From contig NZ_JAHKPK010000062.1 in assembly GCF_018860665.1 (NCBI RefSeq), positions 89,367 to 153,366 on the forward strand: DNA of 64,000 bases, read 5' to 3'. The notes under the pieces were generated by a model. It ran no database searches. It saw nothing but the letters and a program-made list of their open reading frames with translations, and was not told where the DNA came from. This document shows, piece by piece, positions 63,844 through 64,000 of this stretch; position 1 is the first letter of the stretch; each line of letters begins with the position of its first letter. Source of the stretch: Pacificibacter marinus (GTDB lineage: Bacteria; Pseudomonadota; Alphaproteobacteria; Rhodobacterales; Rhodobacteraceae). The translations under genes and the position numbers were made by a program.

Positions 63844-64000
63844 TTATTAGAGATGCTTCATTCCCGCTTCGGTTCTCTTGATACAGATCTTTGGTCTGCA
63901 TCAACATCAACCGTGCGCGCATAGATATCATCTTTACAAGTCATTCTTTCCTTTTCGGACAAGGTCCCATTTCACAAAGAATAGGGGTGTCTGAACTGAA

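Noticed and set aside
63987..64000. Possible GTG start of another gene at the right edge
   Set aside because: Only four codons are visible; the ribosome binding site is unclear, so no feature was called.

Overview
This window is chromosomal DNA from an aerobic, probably marine, alphaproteobacterium of the Rhodobacteraceae (Roseobacter group). The evidence is gene order: sucCDAB with a nearby mdh, the block mcl2-nnrU-DUF1737-mch directly upstream of sdhCDAB, the ecm/ccr pair, a TIGR02186-TauE pair, a BMP-type nucleoside ABC transporter and an RpoH of the RpoHII type. I see no rRNA, tRNA, insertion sequence, prophage or CRISPR array. Nothing looks recently acquired.

Layout. Positions 1-8.7 kb carry the TCA-cycle genes sucB (cut by the window edge), sucA, sucD, sucC and, separately terminated, mdh, all on the minus strand. 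From 8.8 to 16.6 kb on the plus strand come a TauE permease, an operon for the late ethylmalonyl-CoA pathway (mcl2, nnrU, DUF1737, mch) and sdhC-sdhD-sdhA-lipoprotein-sdhB. From 16.7 to 23.8 kb lie creD, an aldo/keto reductase, deoD and the divergent pair ecm/ccr, which are signature enzymes of the ethylmalonyl-CoA pathway. From 24 to 25.7 kb there is a complete acyl-homoserine-lactone quorum-sensing pair (luxR, luxI) with a small overlapping leader gene. Then follow an SF1 helicase, the TIGR02186/TauE pair, a BMP nucleoside-type ABC transporter (29-34 kb), rimI, nfuA, a universal stress protein, an L,D-transpeptidase, trpS, a rhomboid-like protein, murJ, glnD, a LppC-type lipoprotein, rsmI, yraN, gshB, an esterase, comM, a GST, two cobalamin-salvage genes, rpoH, coaBC, dut, a membrane-anchored MoeB-like protein, an M3 peptidase, a cation efflux protein, a capsule-type transferase, an SH3 protein, a pirin, panB, panC and two hypothetical membrane or exported proteins.

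How it fits together. The first third is acetyl-CoA metabolism: ccr, ecm, mch and mcl2 let the cell assimilate acetyl-CoA without isocitrate lyase and feed the TCA cycle (suc, sdh, mdh) beside them. Ecm needs adenosylcobalamin, and cobU/cobC belong to cobalamin nucleotide-loop assembly. panB, panC and coaBC supply CoA.

The most interesting signals are regulatory. (1) The suc and sdh promoters each carry two tandem GTGATCAC dyads two helical turns apart. (2) A 17-bp element of the form ATTCTGCGmTGCGGmAw occurs once before mcl2 and twice in the ecm-ccr gap, each about 70-85 bp from a start codon. Others: a small lipoprotein gene coupled between sdhA and sdhB; a rhomboid protein lacking the catalytic residues; and GACATGTC-like boxes before the ABC transporter. 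Functions come from motif recognition without database searches. Operator sites are inferences from repeated patterns.
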